Notes: generated by a model from the letters alone, not told the origin. Positions 27,222 through 37,022 are shown, numbered from the stretch's first letter. The stretch: 64,000 bases of DNA from DATFTE01 sp963840665 (GCA_963840665.1 CAWIZO010000005.1:124001-188000); one strand, 5' to 3'. Translations and numbers: made by a program.

Positions 27222-29231
27222 ATGAGAAAGCTGTTTGCGGTGTGCCTGCTGGCGGTCGCGATTTGCACGGGTTGTGGCTCGTCGAATTCCTCGGGTCCGC
27301 AGAAGATCAATGTCGCCGTCACTCCGAACGCCAACCCGGTCACCGTTGGCGTGGGCCTCACTCAGCAATTTACGGCCAGCGTCACCGGCACCAGCAACCA
27401 GGCTGTGACCTGGAGCCTGGCCGGCGCCAGTTGCACCGGAGCGGCTTGCGGATCCATCTCGTCGAGCGGACTTTACACCGCACCCCCTTCGGTTCCCGTG
27501 ATGCCGCCGACGGTCACGGTAACCGCGACCTCGCAAGCCGACAGCAAGCAATTCCGCAATGTCAATGTGCGCATCGTCGACATTCTGGTTTCAGTGTTGC
27601 CCAGTTCAGCCACAGTTGCGCTGAACGGCACACAACAGTTCGTGGCACAGCCGAATCCGAGCTCGCCCGTGACCTGGACCGTAACCGGCAACGGTTGCGC
27701 TGGCGCGAATTGCGGCACGGTTACGAGCACAGGGCTCTACACCGCCCCAGCGCTACTGCCGAACCCCACCACCGTGACCGTCCAAGCCACCTCGACCGCC
27801 GAACCCAGCCAGTCTGGAACCGCGCTGGTCACTCTGGTTTCGTCGCTCAACTCCCGCTTCAAAGGGACTTATGCATTCCGATTCGCAGGAACGGATGGAG
27901 GCGGCGCGGTTTACTCCGCCGGGATTTTTACCTCTGATGGAAGTGGCAACATCAGCGCTGGTGTCGAAGACGTTAATCGCTCGACCGGCTCGCAGAGCCT
28001 CGCTTTCACCGGAAGCTACAACGTCCAATCCGACAACCGCGGCACTATGACCTTAATCAGCACCAGCGGAACGTCGACTTACGACATCGCGATCGGTTCC
28101 AGCGGCGAGACTCTCTTCATCGAGGCCGATCTCACTGGCACGCGCGGCTCCGGCGTCATCGACAAGTGCGATTCCACAGCCTTCTCGAACAGCGCGATCG
28201 TGGGGCCGTTTGTGATGGGACTGATCGGCAGTGATCAGGCGGGTAAGCGTGTAGGAGCGGCCGCACTCTTCGTGACCGACGGCGCATCGCCGAATGGATC
28301 GGTCACCAGCGGCGCTGTCGACGTAAACGATGCGGGTACGCATGCGTCCAGTCCCACGTTAAGCGGGACTTACGGTGTCGCATCCAATGGACACGGCACT
28401 ATGGCAGTCACGGTGCCGACAGTGGGAACGTTTAACTTCAGCTTCTATGTGGTCTCGGCCAGCGAATTGTTTATCGTTTCGACCGATCCCGTCAGCGCTT
28501 CCAACCCGCGCATTGGTGGCCTGGTCGTAAGTCAGGCGGTCAACATTTACAGCAACAGCTCTTTCAATGGGAACAGCGTCTTCAATCTGGCTGGACTGAA
28601 CTCTTCTTCTGCCAGCGTCGTCTCCGTAGGACTTCTGTCAACAGATGGCGCGGGGAACCTGACCTCCACCAGCGTCTTTGACGAAAACAATGCCGGGACG
28701 ATTCTGTCGCAGCAATCGCTAGCCGGAACCTATGCCGTGCAGGCGAACGGCACCGCCACGATTTCGATTACCAGTTCAAGCTCTCCTGCTTCCTCGTTCG
28801 TGCTCTACACCATCACCTCGAACAAGGCCTTCCTGCTTGACACGTCGAGCAGCAACGCGCTTTCGGGCTTGCTGGAACCGCAGGTGAAGGGCAATAGCGG
28901 AACTTTTAATGCCGCCACGATTCAGGGCTCGTTCGTGACCGCCACTACCAACAATACGAACTCCGCTTCGACGAATATCTCCGGAGTGCTCGCTCTCGAT
29001 GGCTCGGCCAACATTACCGGCACGCAGGATCAGAGCACACCATCGGGCAACACCTCAATGCAGTCGGTGACGGCGACTTATACGGTCTCTTCCAGCGGAC
29101 GCGGCACCATGAGTGTCACGTCCCCGGCGGCCACAAGCCGTGTACTGTACGTGATTAACGGATCAAAATTCGCCACCATTGGGATCGATAACGGAGACGC
29201 CAACTCAACGGTGATCGAATCGGAGCGCTAG
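27222..29231 (+). CDS. lipoprotein with Ig-like domains and four tandem beta-rich repeats
   Basis: 669 residues. A lipobox-like CTGC puts the lipidated cysteine at 18. Residues about 27-210 hold two Ig-like (Big_2) domains, each carrying a C-x(4-5)-C pair (ASCTGAACG; GNGCAGANCG). From about 210 to the end, four repeats share the layout GxYxFxxxG ... DGxGNIxxG ... TGSYxVxxNGRGT, seen again in the broken lipoprotein at 44.0 kb. Many such proteins occur in Acidobacteria. An outer-membrane or surface location is likely; function unknown. Confidence 0.75.
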   Translation: MRKLFAVCLLAVAICTGCGSSNSSGPQKINVAVTPNANPVTVGVGLTQQFTASVTGTSNQAVTWSLAGASCTGAACGSISSSGLYTAPPSVPVMPPTVTVTATSQADSKQFRNVNVRIVDILVSVLPSSATVALNGTQQFVAQPNPSSPVTWTVTGNGCAGANCGTVTSTGLYTAPALLPNPTTVTVQATSTAEPSQSGTALVTLVSSLNSRFKGTYAFRFAGTDGGGAVYSAGIFTSDGSGNISAGVEDVNRSTGSQSLAFTGSYNVQSDNRGTMTLISTSGTSTYDIAIGSSGETLFIEADLTGTRGSGVIDKCDSTAFSNSAIVGPFVMGLIGSDQAGKRVGAAALFVTDGASPNGSVTSGAVDVNDAGTHASSPTLSGTYGVASNGHGTMAVTVPTVGTFNFSFYVVSASELFIVSTDPVSASNPRIGGLVVSQAVNIYSNSSFNGNSVFNLAGLNSSSASVVSVGLLSTDGAGNLTSTSVFDENNAGTILSQQSLAGTYAVQANGTATISITSSSSPASSFVLYTITSNKAFLLDTSSSNALSGLLEPQVKGNSGTFNAATIQGSFVTATTNNTNSASTNISGVLALDGSANITGTQDQSTPSGNTSMQSVTATYTVSSSGRGTMSVTSPAATSRVLYVINGSKFATIGIDNGDANSTVIESER

Positions 29232-29323
29232 AACAGCAAGACACCGGAACCGAAGCCGGTTCCGGCATAACTACGACTGCAAATGAGTTTGCCCTCGTAG
29301 CCGCTGTTTCCCCGGGGGTAGTT

Positions 29324-31525
29324 ATGAAGAAGTTGCTGCTTTTGCTCGCCCTGATCAGCTTGGCCTTCCTCGCCGGTTGCAGTAGTAGCTCCAGGAACAA
29401 CAACGGCGGCAAAGTCTTGAAGGCTGTCACCGTCACTCCTGCGAGTCCCAGTATCAGTCTGACCGCCGTGCCCCTTCAGTTCACGGCCACTGGTACTTAT
29501 GGCGACGGCAGCATGCAAACACTGACCCAGGCCAGTTGGACTTCGTCAAACACCAGCATCGCCACCATCAATGGCAGCGGACTCGCCACACCTGCGGGCG
29601 TAGGGACAACCATGATCATGGCGACCTCTGGAGCAATCAGTGGCGCGACGACCCTTACCGTTACCGCCGCAACACCGTCTCTGGTCTCTATCACTGTAGG
29701 TCCACCCAATCCCTCCGTTACCCTCGGTGGCAGCCAGCAGTTTACGGCTACAGGGAATTACAGCGACGGCAGCACCAATCTCATCACCAGCCAGGTCACT
29801 TGGTCATCGTCCATGACCAGCGTCGCTTCTATCTCGTCCGGCGGTCTCGCCACCGCCGCGACTGTCGGCAGCACTACCATCACCGCCACGCTCGGATCGA
29901 TCAGCGGCAACACTCTGCTTACCGTCACTGCGGCGCAACTGGTCTCGATCGCCGTAACTCCTATCAATATGTCGGTGCCGCTGGGGACGCTGCAGCAGTA
30001 CACCGCTACTGGCACTTACTCTGACAATGCGACGAAGGACATCACCGGCAGCGTGACTTGGAGTTCTTCGCACACGGGCACTGCCACGATCACCACCTCG
30101 GGGTTGTTGACCGCGCGCGGCCTGGGTTCCTCCACAATTTCCGCTGTCTCCGGATCGATCACCGGATCAACCACCGTCACCATCAGCACCGCGAACGTGG
30201 TGAGTGTCGTTCTTCAACCGGCGAACGCGACAATCGCCAACGGAACCAACCTTCAATATGCCGCCATCGCCACATTTAACGATGGCAGCACGTTGAACGT
30301 TACCTTCGCCAGCGGAGTGAATTGGACCTCGTCCACGACGTCCACAGCCACCATCGGCCCCGCGAACGGACTGGCCGTCAGCAAAGGGGTCGGCAGTTCC
30401 ATGATCGGCGTCACCTTTGGCACGTTCAATGACTCGTCGACCTTGAACGTCAGCAACGCCACCATCGCATCGATCTCGGTTTCGCCCGGCAGCGCAAGTC
30501 TTGCCCCGGGCACCACACAGCGGTTCATTGCGACCGGAACGTTCAGCGACGCAAGCACGCAGAACATCACCAGTGTCTCGAACTGGCAGTCGAGCAACAC
30601 CGCCGCCGCGACCATCAGCAATGCTGCCGGAAGCTCTGGCACGGCCACCGCACAGGCACAAGGTTCTACCTCGATCAGCGCCAGCTTCACCAGCCCCGGA
30701 GGCCCCTCCGCCACCGGCAACGGCGCTCTGACCGTGACGAATGCAACCCTGCAATCGATTGCGGTGACTCCCGCGAGCATTACGATTTCTCCCGGCAGCA
30801 CCGTGCAATACACCGCGACCGGAACGTTCAGCAACTCGACGACGCAGAATCTAACGACAATCGCGACCTGGGCATCGTCGGTGACGAGCGCCGCCACCAT
30901 CACTCCCAACGGTCTCGCGACCGGCGTCGCCAGCGGAACGTCGAACATCACGGCCACCCTGGGTGCGGTCAGTTCTCCGTCTGCCGCGATCACCGTGACC
31001 TCGTCGCCACTGGTCTCGATCGCGGTGAGTTGCACCAGCCCGCAAATTGCACAGGGCACTTCCGAATTCTGCACCGCGATTGGCACGTTCGGTGACGGGA
31101 CTACCCAGAGCCTGACGAATCTGGCTTCCTGGACTTCGTCGCTGCCTGGTGTCGCCACGGTCAGCAATACCATGAAAGGACAGGTCAACGGCGTGAGCGC
31201 CGGAACCACGACCCTGACTGCCTACGTAAACGGCATTGTGGGAACCACGAACCTCGCAGTCAGCAACGCCACGCTGACGTCGATTGCCGTAACTCCGGCC
31301 AGTCCTACGATTCATGTGGGAGCGACACAGGGATTCGTCGCGGTAGGCCATTTCAATGACGGGACGACGCAGACTTTGACAAGTTTCGTGACATGGACTT
31401 CGTCGAGTCCGGCGGTCGCCATCATCAGCTCGGCAGGCGTCGCCACCTCGGCGGGAACGGGTACGACGACCATCACAGCAACGCTAAGCGGGGTCAGCGG
31501 GACAGCGTTGCTTACAGTGAACTAG
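29324..31525 (+). CDS. lipoprotein made of eight bacterial Ig-like (Big_2) repeats
   Basis: 733 residues. A perfect lipobox LAGC places the lipid cysteine at 19. After a short serine/asparagine linker the whole protein is eight Big_2 domains of ~82-95 residues, each running from a SIAVTP-type strand through FTATGTYSDGS and WTSS to TATLGSISG and LTVT. No enzymatic part is present, so it looks like a surface stalk or adhesin. It follows the previous lipoprotein gene by 92 bases in the same direction. Nucleotide repetition between domains could allow copy-number change. Confidence 0.85.
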   Translation: MKKLLLLLALISLAFLAGCSSSSRNNNGGKVLKAVTVTPASPSISLTAVPLQFTATGTYGDGSMQTLTQASWTSSNTSIATINGSGLATPAGVGTTMIMATSGAISGATTLTVTAATPSLVSITVGPPNPSVTLGGSQQFTATGNYSDGSTNLITSQVTWSSSMTSVASISSGGLATAATVGSTTITATLGSISGNTLLTVTAAQLVSIAVTPINMSVPLGTLQQYTATGTYSDNATKDITGSVTWSSSHTGTATITTSGLLTARGLGSSTISAVSGSITGSTTVTISTANVVSVVLQPANATIANGTNLQYAAIATFNDGSTLNVTFASGVNWTSSTTSTATIGPANGLAVSKGVGSSMIGVTFGTFNDSSTLNVSNATIASISVSPGSASLAPGTTQRFIATGTFSDASTQNITSVSNWQSSNTAAATISNAAGSSGTATAQAQGSTSISASFTSPGGPSATGNGALTVTNATLQSIAVTPASITISPGSTVQYTATGTFSNSTTQNLTTIATWASSVTSAATITPNGLATGVASGTSNITATLGAVSSPSAAITVTSSPLVSIAVSCTSPQIAQGTSEFCTAIGTFGDGTTQSLTNLASWTSSLPGVATVSNTMKGQVNGVSAGTTTLTAYVNGIVGTTNLAVSNATLTSIAVTPASPTIHVGATQGFVAVGHFNDGTTQTLTSFVTWTSSSPAVAIISSAGVATSAGTGTTTITATLSGVSGTALLTVN

Positions 31526-31536
31526 AGAAGGGCGAA

Positions 31537-31655
31537 ATTGTTGATTTTTGATTGTTGATTTGTGATTGTTGATTTTTTTGATTGTTGATTTCAAATCCGC
31601 CACATATTACTTTGGGTTTTCAATCAACAATCAAAAATCAACAATCAACAATCTA
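31537..31655. repeat. inverted pair of ATTGTTG/CAATCAA heptamer arrays
   Basis: Left arm 31537-31592 alternates ATTGTTG with ATTTTTG-type units. Right arm 31621-31655 reads CAATCAA, CAATCAA, AAATCAA, CAATCAA, CAATCTA. The arms are complementary over about 25 bases, forming a long AT-rich hairpin between two convergent genes; the last unit supplies the clcA stop codon. Confidence 0.9.
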
Positions 31656-33461
31656 AGAAAATCGCTTGATCCATCCCGGCTCCCGTAAGTGCTCATCTTC
31701 CAGCCGCCGCAAGCGCGCCGCCATAATTCCCTTACGGCCGAGATAGCCCACGACTTTACCGGGATCCTTCGGGTCCACTACCGGCAGTCTCCCGATATCG
31801 TGGCGCAGCATTTTTTCTGACGCTTCGTGCAGGACTTCGTCAGGATACGTGACAATCACATGGCGGCTGCCCGCTTCGAGTACCGTCATGTTCCCTTGCG
31901 GATCTCGGTCGAGCGCTCGCAAGATGTCGCCGCGAGTGACGACGCCTGCCAGCTTGCCTTCGGCGTCCGTCACAATCATTCCCTGGTGACGCAGGGCGGG
32001 ATCGCGGCGCGCGATGCGGTCGGCTACTTCTCCTACTCGCGTGCTCGCCGGAACCACAGGAATGTCGCGGTCCATGGTCTCTGCCACCGACACCTGCTGC
32101 AGCACGTCAGCTTCGTAGTCCTGGTGGATGCGCAACCCGCGGCGCGCCAGCTTTTCGGTCATGATCGATGCTTTCGGCATAAGCAGCATCGCGATACCGT
32201 CGGCAATCACGCTCACCAGCATAAGCGGAAGCACCGAGTTGTAGTCACGGGTGATTTCGAACGCGAAGATGATAAAGGTGAAGGTCGCCCGCGAGGCCGC
32301 GCCGAAGACCGCTCCCATGGCCACCAGTGCAAACGCTCCCGCCGAGAGATTTGCCGCGGGGAATATCTTGTCGACTGCAATGGCAAACGCTCCGCCCATA
32401 GCGGCACTCGACATGAACATGGGGGCGAGCAAACCGCCGGAGGTTCCCGATCCCAGCGAAATCACCAGCGCCGCAGCTTTCGCGATCATTACCACCAGCA
32501 GCAGCTTCAATGCCAGGTTCGCATTCAGGATGTCACCGATCGTGTCATACCCGACTCCCAGGACGCGCGGCACGAAATAACCGATGATGCCCAATCCCAG
32601 GGCGCCGATAGCCGGCCACCATAGTTCGTCGACCGGAAGTTTTTCAAACTGGTCTTCCACCCAATAGAGCAGCTTGCTGAAAGCCACGGCGGCCAGTCCG
32701 CAAAGGCCGCCTAGCACCAGGTAGAAGGGCAGCGCGTGCGGGATGCCGAAGTCCATCGTCTTGACGGTGAACATCGGCCCGGCGCCCAGCAGTTGCATAT
32801 GGATAGCGGTCGCCAGCGTGCTCGCGATGACCAGCGGAATGAACGACCGTGACTTGAACTCAAACAACAACAGCTCGATGGCGAGGATCACGCCGGCAAT
32901 CGGCGTGTTGAAGGTCGCCGACATTCCCGCCGCCGCTCCGCACGCCAGCAAGACTTTGCGCTCAGAAGCCGTGGTATGGACCACTTGTCCTATGAGGGAC
33001 CCCAAGGCGCCGCCGGTTTGGATGATGGGACCTTCGGCGCCAAACGGACCGCCGGTGCCGATAGCGATGGCCGCGGAAATTGGCTTGAGGATCGCGACTC
33101 GCGGCTGGATGCGGCTGCGATTGATCAGCACTGCTTCCATCGCTTCGGGAATGCCGTGCCCTTTGATCTTGTCGGAGCCATACTTCGCCATGAATCCGAC
33201 AACGATCCCGCCAATCACCGGAATCAGGATGACCCATGGCCCCAGTGTATTGAGGCGGGCGCTGGTAAAGTCGAATGACCAGCGATGGAAGAAGAAGAGG
33301 TTAGTGAATAGACCGATGAGGCGATAAAGGACGAACGCGACCAGGCCAGCCAGCAGGCCAACGCCCGCGGCAAGGAAGGAGATCAATACCATGCGGAACT
33401 GCGCCTTCTCCGGAAGCGCCGCACCGCCTGTGCCGTCTCCGGGTGCGCCTGGTTCCGCCAT
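31653..33461 (-). CDS. clcA: ClC-type chloride channel/antiporter with CBS domains
   Basis: 602 residues. The first ~440 form the ClC membrane fold: GTGGPFGAEGPIIQ contains the gating glutamate (GxEGP) that in this family marks proton-coupled exchangers, and GSGTSGGLLAPMF is the second selectivity motif. The C-terminal ~150 hold two CBS domains (MDRDIPVVPASTRVGEVADR; EKMLRHDIGRLPVVD), usually nucleotide-regulated. It sits 5 bases behind a MarR-type gene, so both are one operon. Exchange of chloride or another anion across the inner membrane is expected. Confidence 0.9.
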   Translation of the reverse strand: MAEPGAPGDGTGGAALPEKAQFRMVLISFLAAGVGLLAGLVAFVLYRLIGLFTNLFFFHRWSFDFTSARLNTLGPWVILIPVIGGIVVGFMAKYGSDKIKGHGIPEAMEAVLINRSRIQPRVAILKPISAAIAIGTGGPFGAEGPIIQTGGALGSLIGQVVHTTASERKVLLACGAAAGMSATFNTPIAGVILAIELLLFEFKSRSFIPLVIASTLATAIHMQLLGAGPMFTVKTMDFGIPHALPFYLVLGGLCGLAAVAFSKLLYWVEDQFEKLPVDELWWPAIGALGLGIIGYFVPRVLGVGYDTIGDILNANLALKLLLVVMIAKAAALVISLGSGTSGGLLAPMFMSSAAMGGAFAIAVDKIFPAANLSAGAFALVAMGAVFGAASRATFTFIIFAFEITRDYNSVLPLMLVSVIADGIAMLLMPKASIMTEKLARRGLRIHQDYEADVLQQVSVAETMDRDIPVVPASTRVGEVADRIARRDPALRHQGMIVTDAEGKLAGVVTRGDILRALDRDPQGNMTVLEAGSRHVIVTYPDEVLHEASEKMLRHDIGRLPVVDPKDPGKVVGYLGRKGIMAARLRRLEDEHLREPGWIKRFS

Positions 33462-33466
33462 ATTCC

Positions 33467-33919
33467 TTAACCTGATCTCCTTAATTTTGTCGCCGGCGCT
33501 TCTCCGGCGCCCTGCATCGCGCGCCGCAGAGCGGTCAGCAGCGCCGGGCCCAGCGTTCCCAGCTCTGACTTGTGATGCAGCGATAACTCGCGCAACACCT
33601 TCTCACCCTTCGGAGTCAGTGTCAGCAGCACTTCGCGCCGGTCGTCGGGCGCCCGGCGACGCCGCACATATCCGCCGACCGCCAGCCGGTTTGCCAGCTC
33701 GACCGTGCTGTGATGCTGGATCTGCAGGCGCTCCGCCAGTTCCGCGACGCGCGGGCGCACGCCTTTGGGCAACCCCTTGAGCGCCAGCAGCAACTGATGT
33801 TGTCTCGGTTCGAGGCCCGCCGCTCGCGCGGCCTCTTCGCTGAAATGGAGGAAGCGGCGGATTTGATAACGCAACTCCGCCAGCGCGTAGTAATCGGATG
33901 CGGTCAGAGCCTTTTCCAT
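33467..33919 (-). CDS. MarR-family transcriptional regulator
   Basis: 150 residues. The winged HTH is seen in GVRPRVAELAERLQIQHHST (recognition helix region) and the wing RRRAPDDRREVLLTLTPKG. MarR dimers usually repress their own operon until a small ligand binds. It is the first gene of the ClC operon and is preceded by strongly palindromic AT-rich DNA, its likely operator. Ligand unknown. Confidence 0.88.
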   Translation of the reverse strand: MEKALTASDYYALAELRYQIRRFLHFSEEAARAAGLEPRQHQLLLALKGLPKGVRPRVAELAERLQIQHHSTVELANRLAVGGYVRRRRAPDDRREVLLTLTPKGEKVLRELSLHHKSELGTLGPALLTALRRAMQGAGEAPATKLRRSG

Positions 33920-33934
33920 CCGCCGGATTATATC

Positions 33935-33979
33935 GTATCGATACCATACTTCCTACGTACATCGTATCACGATATATCG
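33935..33979. promoter_or_regulatory. palindromic operator region of the MarR-ClC operon
   Basis: GTATCGATAC (33935-33944) is a perfect palindrome. The flanking TATATCGTAT and ATCACGATATATCG (to 33979) form a wider imperfect inverted repeat 16-60 bases upstream of the regulator start. Confidence 0.5.
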
Positions 33980-34095
33980 TCACTGCCAAACCTCTGCCCG
34001 AGCGTGCCGGCACGCCCCTTGCTGGTCACCAGCCTCGGAATCCATTTAGAATCTTCCGTTCCCGGTTTCCAAACAATTGGAGAGGTGGCGCTGCC

Positions 34096-35442
34096 TTGAT
34101 CCCACGCTATACCCGCCCTGAAATGGGCCGCATCTGGAGTGAAGAGAACCGTTTCCGCAACTGGCTGAAAGTTGAACTTGCAGCCACCGAGACTTTGGCC
34201 GAAGCCGGCATGGTACCGAAAGACGCCGCAAAGGCCATCCGCGAGAAAGCTGATTTCAAGCTCGACCGCATTCACGCGATCGAGGCCGAAGTGAAGCATG
34301 ACGTCATCGCCTTCACCACTTCGGTCAGCGAGATCGTCGGCCCGCCCGCGCGCTGGTTCCACTACGGCCTGACGTCGAACGACGTCGTCGACACCGCCCA
34401 AGCATTGCTGATCAAAGAGGCTTCGGCCATCATCGCCGCCGATTTGCAAGAGTTGTCTGACGCCCTCAAACGCCGCGCCTGGGAGTTCAAAGACACGCCC
34501 CAGATCGGACGCACCCACGGCATCCACGCCGAGCCCATCACCTTCGGCTTCAAGCTGGCCAACTGGTACTCCGAAACAGGACGCAACATCGAGCGCTTCC
34601 GCGCCGCTATGGAAGATATGCGCGTAGGCAAATTCTCGGGCGCGGTCGGCACCTTCGCCCACCTCAGTCCTGAACTAGAAGAGAAGATGTGCGAGCGCCT
34701 GGGATTGAAAGCCGCCGCTGTCTCGTCGCAGGTCATCCAGCGAGACCGCCACGCGCAGTACATGGCGACGCTCGCGGTTATCGCCAGCACCCTCGACAAG
34801 ATCGCCACCGAACTGCGACACCTTCAGCGCACCGAAGTCCGCGAGGCCGAAGAGTTCTTCAGCGAGAAGCAAAAAGGGTCGTCGGCCATGCCGCACAAGC
34901 GCAATCCGGTGACGCTCGAGCAGATCAGCGGCCTCGCGCGCATCGTCCGTTCCAACGCGCAGGCGGCATTCGAGAACGTCGCCCTCTGGCATGAGCGCGA
35001 TATCTCACATTCGTCGGTCGAGCGAGTCATCATTCCTGACTCAACCACCCTGGTCGACTACATGCTGCAGAGGACCACCAACATCATCGACACCATGTTC
35101 GTCTATCCCGAACGCATGCAGCAGAACCTCGACTCGACCCGCGGCCTCGTCTTCAGCGGACAACTGCTGCTCGACCTGGTGGAAAACGGCATGTCGCGCG
35201 AAGATGCCTACCGCCTGGTGCAGACCCACGCCATGAACGCCTGGAAGCAGGGCTTGAACTTCAAAGAACTGGTCCTCGCCGACAAGGAAATCACCGGACG
35301 CGTACCACCCAAACAGATCGAACGCGCTTTCGATATCAAGCGCCAACTGCGCAACATCGACAAAATTTTTGCCCGCGTATTTAAGGACGATGCTCCCACC
35401 CCATCCAAGAAAGCGCCCGGCAAGACGACCCGGGCACGGTGA
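34096..35442 (+). CDS. purB: adenylosuccinate lyase
   Basis: 448 residues. PurB catalyses two beta-eliminations in purine synthesis (SAICAR to AICAR and adenylosuccinate to AMP). Family signature SSAMPHKRNPV (about residues 265-275, catalytic serine loop), the TSNDVVDTAQ segment and the GRTHGIHAEP histidine are present. The TTG at 34096 is used: the family begins IPRYTRPEMG here, and GGAGAGG at 34079-34085 is 10 bases before it. The open frame continues upstream to 33898 but into the MarR operator. Confidence 0.95.
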   Translation: MIPRYTRPEMGRIWSEENRFRNWLKVELAATETLAEAGMVPKDAAKAIREKADFKLDRIHAIEAEVKHDVIAFTTSVSEIVGPPARWFHYGLTSNDVVDTAQALLIKEASAIIAADLQELSDALKRRAWEFKDTPQIGRTHGIHAEPITFGFKLANWYSETGRNIERFRAAMEDMRVGKFSGAVGTFAHLSPELEEKMCERLGLKAAAVSSQVIQRDRHAQYMATLAVIASTLDKIATELRHLQRTEVREAEEFFSEKQKGSSAMPHKRNPVTLEQISGLARIVRSNAQAAFENVALWHERDISHSSVERVIIPDSTTLVDYMLQRTTNIIDTMFVYPERMQQNLDSTRGLVFSGQLLLDLVENGMSREDAYRLVQTHAMNAWKQGLNFKELVLADKEITGRVPPKQIERAFDIKRQLRNIDKIFARVFKDDAPTPSKKAPGKTTRAR

Positions 35443-35449
35443 TCTTCTT

Positions 35450-36358
35450 ATGTCCGCATCCCTCAGACGCCTTGCAACCGCCAGCTCCCTGCTGGCGGTT
35501 CTTTTCTACGCCACTTCCAGCTTCACCACCGCGAATCTGACGGGAAAAGACAAAGCCTGGGACATCCTCAATTCCGCGGTCGTCAGCGGCGCCGGCGATC
35601 GGGCGACTGCGGTCAGCGTGCTCGGCCTCTTGCCCGACGACCCTCAAGCCCTCGACCTCGCCAAACATGCCCTTAACGATCCCGATCTCCACGTTCGCAT
35701 CGCTGGATGTACCGCGCTCGGCAATATGCACGCGACCAGCGCCATCCCCGATCTGCAGACAGCGCTCTCCGACAAGGAGCTTGGTGTCGTCGTCGCGGCC
35801 GCGCACGCTCTGAATCAGTTGAAAGACAGCAGCGCTTATGACATCTACTACGCGATTCTTACCGGACAAGTGAAAGACAACAAAGGATTCGTTGCCAAGC
35901 AACTCGACACTTTGAAAGATCCGAAGGAGATGGCTAAGATCGGATTCAGCGAAGGTATCGGTTTCGTCCCCTTCGCCGGCGCTGGATGGGACGCGTTCCG
36001 GATGCTGCATAAAACCGATCCGACTCCCGTGCGCGCCGCCGCTGCGCAAGAGCTCGCCACCGACCCCGATCCGAAAACCAGCGAAGCCCTGGTCGCGGCC
36101 ACTACCGACAAGAATTGGATCGTCCGCGTCGCCGCGCTCGAAGCCATCTGCAAGCGCGGAGAGCCGGGCCTGCTCCCTAAAATCGAAGCCGCCATGTCCG
36201 ACTCCAAAAGAAAAGTCCGCTACACTGCCGCGGCTACCGTGATTCATTTGAACGGCCTTAAAACTGCGCGCAAGCCCAAGACCACCGTGCCGAAGGCATC
36301 GCCAAAGAAGAAACTGGAAAAAGCGCCGCAGGCCGATCCCAAACACACGCCCGCATAA
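35450..36358 (+). CDS. secreted HEAT-repeat protein
   Basis: 302 residues with an N-terminal signal peptide (about 8-27), starting 7 bases after the purB stop. Helical pairs with periodic DxxVRxxAA-type spacing (DPDLHVRIAGCTALGNM; KNWIVRVAALEAICKRG; SKRKVRYTAAATVIHLN) indicate HEAT repeats, a protein-interaction scaffold. The tail is lysine/proline rich. The middle segment KIGFSEGIGFVPFAGAGWDA is hydrophobic. No function known. Confidence 0.75.
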   Translation: MSASLRRLATASSLLAVLFYATSSFTTANLTGKDKAWDILNSAVVSGAGDRATAVSVLGLLPDDPQALDLAKHALNDPDLHVRIAGCTALGNMHATSAIPDLQTALSDKELGVVVAAAHALNQLKDSSAYDIYYAILTGQVKDNKGFVAKQLDTLKDPKEMAKIGFSEGIGFVPFAGAGWDAFRMLHKTDPTPVRAAAAQELATDPDPKTSEALVAATTDKNWIVRVAALEAICKRGEPGLLPKIEAAMSDSKRKVRYTAAATVIHLNGLKTARKPKTTVPKASPKKKLEKAPQADPKHTPA

Positions 36359-36391
36359 GCCGGCGTTATTATCGTTTCTTCTGGAGGCCTC

Positions 36392-36877
36392 ATGCTTACC
36401 TTCGCAACCGTGCGCCTGGAATTCCCCGCCGACACCAACATCATCGTCGGACAAACGCATTTCCTGAAGACTGCCGAGGATATGTACGAAGCGGTAGTCA
36501 ACACGGTCCCGCAGGCGCAGTTCGGACTCGCCTTCAACGAAGCTTCCGGCCCCTGCCTTACCCGCTCCGAAGGCAACGACGATGACTTGCGCCAGACCGC
36601 CATCAACAACGCGCAAAAGCTCGCCGCTGGACACGTCTTCGTCCTCGTCCTGCGCAACGCCTACCCCATCAATTTGCTGAATACGATTCAGAACATTCCC
36701 GAAGTCTGCAGCATCTTCTGCGCGACGGCGAACCCTGTGGAAGTGGTGGTCGCGAAGACCGAGCAAGGCTACGGCGTGATGGGCGTCATCGATGGCAGCT
36801 GTCCCAAGGGAATCGAAGGCCCACAAGATGTAATCGCCAGAAAAGAATTCCTGCGAAAAATCGGCTACAAACGCTAG
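36392..36877 (+). CDS. adenosine-specific kinase-family protein (DUF355-like)
   Basis: 161 residues. It matches the small adenosine-specific kinase family known from archaea and some bacteria: FATVRLEFPADTNIIVGQTH, AFNEASGPCLTRSEGND, AGHVFVLVLRNAYPINLLN, CATANPVEVVVAKTE and GVMGVIDGSCPKGIEG are all near-invariant in the family. The structural homologue binds adenosine or AMP; the physiological reaction is not settled. It lies 33 bases after the HEAT-repeat gene. Confidence 0.85.
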   Translation: MLTFATVRLEFPADTNIIVGQTHFLKTAEDMYEAVVNTVPQAQFGLAFNEASGPCLTRSEGNDDDLRQTAINNAQKLAAGHVFVLVLRNAYPINLLNTIQNIPEVCSIFCATANPVEVVVAKTEQGYGVMGVIDGSCPKGIEGPQDVIARKEFLRKIGYKR

Positions 36878-36890
36878 GACCAGATTGTGT

Positions 36891-36912
36891 GGGGCGGGCG
36901 CCCTCGCCCGCC
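36891..36912. repeat. GGGGCGGGCG...CGCCCGCC palindrome
   Basis: Hairpin 14 bases after the kinase stop; same family as 15209 and 54560. Confidence 0.55.
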
Positions 36913-36954
36913 TAGTCGCGGAGCGACGACACGTCGGCCCATTCCTGCGGTTCG

Positions 36955-36991
36955 ACATCATCCCGAGCCGAAAGGGCGAAGAATCTGGCGC
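36955..36991. repeat. dispersed GTCATCC-type repeat left of the IS30 element
   Basis: CATCATCCCGAGCC...GCGAAGAATCTGGCGC, followed at 37008-37022 by the start of an inverted copy (CGCGCCAGATCCCC) that the IS interrupts. Confidence 0.65.
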
Positions 36992-37022
36992 ACAGTACCG
37001 TCGCTCTCCGCGCCAGATCCCC

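Noticed and set aside
30253..31209. Long reverse ORFs within the Ig-repeat lipoprotein
   Set aside because: Low-complexity antisense of Ser/Thr-rich repeats.
32743..33327. Forward ORF opposite clcA
   Set aside because: The ClC motifs on the reverse strand are unambiguous; this is a shadow.
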